From the NCBI GenBank assembly GCA_947629915.1, contig CANRFN010000004.1, positions 1 through 64,000 on the forward strand: a stretch of DNA of 64,000 nucleotides, given 5' to 3'. Positions within the stretch are counted from its first letter, which is position 1; every line of letters begins with the position of its first letter. This stretch comes from an uncultured Oscillospiraceae bacterium. Lineage in GTDB: Bacteria; Bacillota; Clostridia; Oscillospirales; Oscillospiraceae. Positions 61,996-64,000 of the stretch are shown here, piece by piece. The position numbers were made by a program, and so were the translations under genes. The notes beneath the pieces were generated by a model. The model saw only the letters and a program-made list of their open reading frames with translations, was not told where the DNA came from and did no database searches.

Positions 61996-63281
61996 GGGGC
62001 GTGCTCTCCTCTCTGGGCGTCAACCGCCCCGGGGGCTGCGGAGCTCAGGGGCTCCGGCTCGGGCGCAGGCGCGGGCTCCTCCACCAACGGTGGCATCTCC
62101 GCCAGCCGCGCCGCTGTGGCGGACACCAGCTCGTTCCGGTTGGCGTCCAGCACGCTCTGAGCGGAGAGCATCAAAGTGAGGCCATTGGCATCGCAGGCGA
62201 TCTCCACCCGGTTCACCACGTCCTCCTGAAGCTCCCGCACCAGAGAGACGGTGGACTGGAACCCGGCGCTGGTGAGGTCCGGGGTCCAGAGCACATAGCC
62301 GGCCTCCTCAAGGGCGGTCTTCTTCTCCGGGGTGAGGTGGTCTGTGGTGACGGTGAGCACGGTACACTTCGCCGCAGCGGCCAGGATCTGCCGCCCCTCC
62401 TCCGCCTGATCCAGACACGCCTCCGCCGTCTCCCCCTCCAGCACCAGGCCAAACCAATGGCCGGTGGCGGCTAGGCGGCGCACCAGGGCATCGTTTTGGG
62501 ACAGCTCCTGCGGGGTGAAGAGGAACAGGGCCCGCTGTTTCATGTCCTCCAGGATGCCGGCGATCCGGTCTGCCAGGGGGCCCATGCGGAAGGCCAGGCT
62601 CAGTGTGGCGCCGGTGCCCGGGGGATCCGTAGGCACCACAGAGGGCGTGGGCTCGGAGGTCTCCGGCGCCGGGGTCCGGGTGGGCCGCGGCGTTGCGGCC
62701 TGTGTGGGGTTGGTCTGGGGATTGATATACTCCAGGTAGCGGCGGGCGTTGTTCTTCAAGAGGCCCTCTGCGGCATCCACAAAGCTGGCGTCCGATAGCC
62801 AGGCGGCGTTATTTCTCACCCGCACCAAAGTGCCGTACTCTGTGCGGATCACGGAGTATGTGATGGTGGTAAAGTAGTTGCAGATCCAGTCGATGGGGAG
62901 GTAAACCACCGAGTTTCGCACGATGGCCCGGATGTCCAGCAGATCCCCGTTGATGTCGTAGGCGGTGTTGGTGGTGGGGTCAAAATAGATGCCCAGCTGT
63001 CCGCCTGTCACCATGACGGTCCTCTGGGAAGCGCTGTACTTGGCGTTCACTCCCAGGTCAACGCCGGTCACCGCACTGGACAGCATGGTGTACGGCACGT
63101 AGAGCACACTGTCCACCACCATGGGGATGCTGCCGCCGGTCATCTTCATGATGTCCACCACGCTGTCGTTCACCGCCATCAGGAAGATCTGCGGGGTGGA
63201 GCTGGCGTAGGAGGTGCCAAAGCCCAGGAGCAGCGCCGCCAGCAGCAGGACGGCACAGATCATACGATTCACTTTCCGCAA
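61992..63281 (-). CDS. Secreted protein with CuAO-N-like domain and catalytically empty deacetylase-like domain
   Basis: At 429 residues: signal peptide (to about residue 25, GFGTSYA), a copper-amine-oxidase N-terminal-like domain (30-165) and a Pro/Thr linker (185-220). A NodB-like fold (about 225-340) comes last. In an active polysaccharide deacetylase the first motif reads TFDDGP and the second has HxxxH; here the equivalents are LAFRMGP and GHWFGLVLEG, so metal ligands are gone. The TTG at 63281 has GGGAGG 8 nt upstream, whereas the GTG at 63290 abuts it. A carbohydrate-binding or scaffolding role at the wall is inferred. It overlaps yfcE by 4 nt. Confidence 0.75.
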   Translation of the reverse strand: MRKVNRMICAVLLLAALLLGFGTSYASSTPQIFLMAVNDSVVDIMKMTGGSIPMVVDSVLYVPYTMLSSAVTGVDLGVNAKYSASQRTVMVTGGQLGIYFDPTTNTAYDINGDLLDIRAIVRNSVVYLPIDWICNYFTTITYSVIRTEYGTLVRVRNNAAWLSDASFVDAAEGLLKNNARRYLEYINPQTNPTQAATPRPTRTPAPETSEPTPSVVPTDPPGTGATLSLAFRMGPLADRIAGILEDMKQRALFLFTPQELSQNDALVRRLAATGHWFGLVLEGETAEACLDQAEEGRQILAAAAKCTVLTVTTDHLTPEKKTALEEAGYVLWTPDLTSAGFQSTVSLVRELQEDVVNRVEIACDANGLTLMLSAQSVLDANRNELVSATAARLAEMPPLVEEPAPAPEPEPLSSAAPGAVDAQRGEHAP

Positions 63282-63299
63282 GCGGCACACCTCCCAAGA

Positions 63300-64000
63300 T
63301 CAGTTCTGGACGGGATGGTCCATGAGGTAGAGGCGGATCATGTCAAAGGCGTGGTGGGCTGCGTGCTGCCGCACCCGGTCCCGCCGGTTGGCCGTCCCGG
63401 CCAGGTGGAGTTCCCGGACCTCGTCCGCATCGGCGGCACTGAGGCCCACGTACACCAGCCCCACCGGGTTGCCCCGGTCATCGCTGTCTGGCCCGGCCAC
63501 CCCGGTGACGGACACCGCGATGTCGCAGCCCAGGACCCGGCGGGCACCGGCTGCCATGGCCCGGGCCACCTCGGCACAGACGGCGCCCTTCTCCTCCAGG
63601 AGATCCGCCGGCACGCCCAGTACGTTGTGCTTTACTTCGTTGGTATAGCTCACGATGCCGCCCTTCAGAACGGCGGAGGAGCCCGGGAGATCCGTGATCC
63701 GCTTGGCGATGAGGCCGCCGGTACAGCTCTCGGCGGTGCCCATGGTGAGGCCTCTGGCCTTCAGCTCCCGGAGCACCACCTCTTCCAGCCCGGAGACGTC
63801 CACACCGTAGATCTTGGTGCCCAGGATCTCCCGCACCTCGGCCTCCACCGGGTCGATCATAGCCTGGGCGGTGTCCTGGTCTGCGGCCTTGGCGGTGATG
63901 CGCAGCTCCATCTCCCCCTCTTTGCAGTATGGGGCCAGGGTAGGATTGGTGAGGGCGTTCATCTTGTCCCGGAGGAGATACTCCACCTCTGCCTCGCCGG
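63300..64000 (-). CDS. cinA: CinA family protein (5'-partial at window end)
   Basis: The visible part covers the end of the N-terminal module (TNPTLAPYCKEGEMELRITA) and the whole C-terminal CinA domain (AESCTGGLIAKRITDLPGSS, GGIVSYTNEVKHNVLGV, SVTGVAGPDSD, GNPVGLVYVGL). This domain is a nicotinamide-nucleotide amidase (PncC) in characterised members; the full protein also has a MoeA-like domain with possible ADP-ribose pyrophosphatase activity. The frame is open through the right edge, so the start is outside. It ends 18 nt before the secreted-protein gene. Confidence 0.93.
   Translation of the reverse strand, partial: GEAEVEYLLRDKMNALTNPTLAPYCKEGEMELRITAKAADQDTAQAMIDPVEAEVREILGTKIYGVDVSGLEEVVLRELKARGLTMGTAESCTGGLIAKRITDLPGSSAVLKGGIVSYTNEVKHNVLGVPADLLEEKGAVCAEVARAMAAGARRVLGCDIAVSVTGVAGPDSDDRGNPVGLVYVGLSAADADEVRELHLAGTANRRDRVRQHAAHHAFDMIRLYLMDHPVQN

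Overview
The window comes from a GC-rich, Gram-positive-type member of the Clostridia. The closest overall feel is Oscillospiraceae (Oscillibacter, Lawsonibacter or Flavonifractor-like); this is an inference from gene content, not a database match. Supporting signs are strong AGGAGG-type ribosome binding sites, SigA-like promoters with 17-bp spacers, an SLH-anchored surface protein, a T-box leader, an intact formate-tetrahydrofolate ligase, the B. subtilis-like order lipoprotein-alr-ndoA, and DUF4358/MBOAT/DHHW surface-acylation genes. Most of the window is ordinary chromosomal housekeeping DNA; accessory-looking patches lie at 6.3-6.7, 21.0-22.5, 37.5-39.8 and 60.0-60.5 kb.

Layout. 0-6.3 kb: 3' part of a giant mosaic SLH surface protein. 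6.7 kb: tRNA-Val(GAC), minus strand. 7.1-9.6 kb: overlapping operon tagA, thymidylate kinase, DJ-1/PfpI, 5-formyl-THF cyclo-ligase. 9.7 kb: tiny Cys/Gly-rich membrane protein, minus strand. 10.0-13.7 kb: mltG, U32 protein (TrhP type), CDF metal exporter. 13.8-18.2 kb: two-component pair, HtrA protease and BirA in one tightly packed operon. 18.4-19.1 kb: hexapeptide acetyltransferase. 19.2-21.0 kb: fhs with a structured, terminator-containing leader. 21.0-22.5 kb: gene-poor island carrying 17 copies of TTCCACA. 22.5-26.8 kb: polA-rimI-tsaD. 27.1-28.0 kb: tandem pair of small paralogous membrane-anchored proteins. 28.4-32.9 kb: T-box-controlled elaA-pheS-pheT. 33.0-37.8 kb: nnr, lipoprotein, alr, ndoA and two small genes. 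37.8-39.8 kb: AT-richer patch with a candidate small RNA and a minus-strand pair of unknown genes. 39.9-42.3 kb: unknown membrane-anchored protein and gltX. 42.5-47.4 kb: complete dipeptide/oligopeptide-type ABC importer. 47.7-49.9 kb: S41 peptidase and two half-size TauE/SafE proteins. 50.0-55.7 kb: eno, gpmI, tpiA, pgk, trmL. 56.0-60.0 kb: two-domain DUF4358-like lipoprotein, MBOAT acyltransferase, DHHW protein. 60.0-64.0 kb: decayed two-gene remnant, 2H phosphoesterase, YfcE phosphodiesterase, a secreted protein with a catalytically empty deacetylase-like domain, and the C-terminal part of CinA.

How the genes work together. Envelope construction is a recurrent theme (SLH protein, TagA, MltG, alanine racemase, MBOAT/DHHW O-acylation, HtrA). 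Lower glycolysis is clustered (pgk-tpiA-gpmI, then eno behind a terminator; gap is not in the window). One-carbon folate metabolism appears twice (fau, fhs). The translation genes (pheST, gltX, tsaD, trmL, trhP, tRNA-Val) are scattered.

The features most worth following up are the TTCCACA repeat island, the T-box leader that puts a GNAT enzyme ahead of pheST, the fhs leader, the roughly 110-residue insertion in PheT, the candidate small RNA, and the two-gene cassette in the AT-richer patch. No complete mobile element, CRISPR array or prophage is visible.
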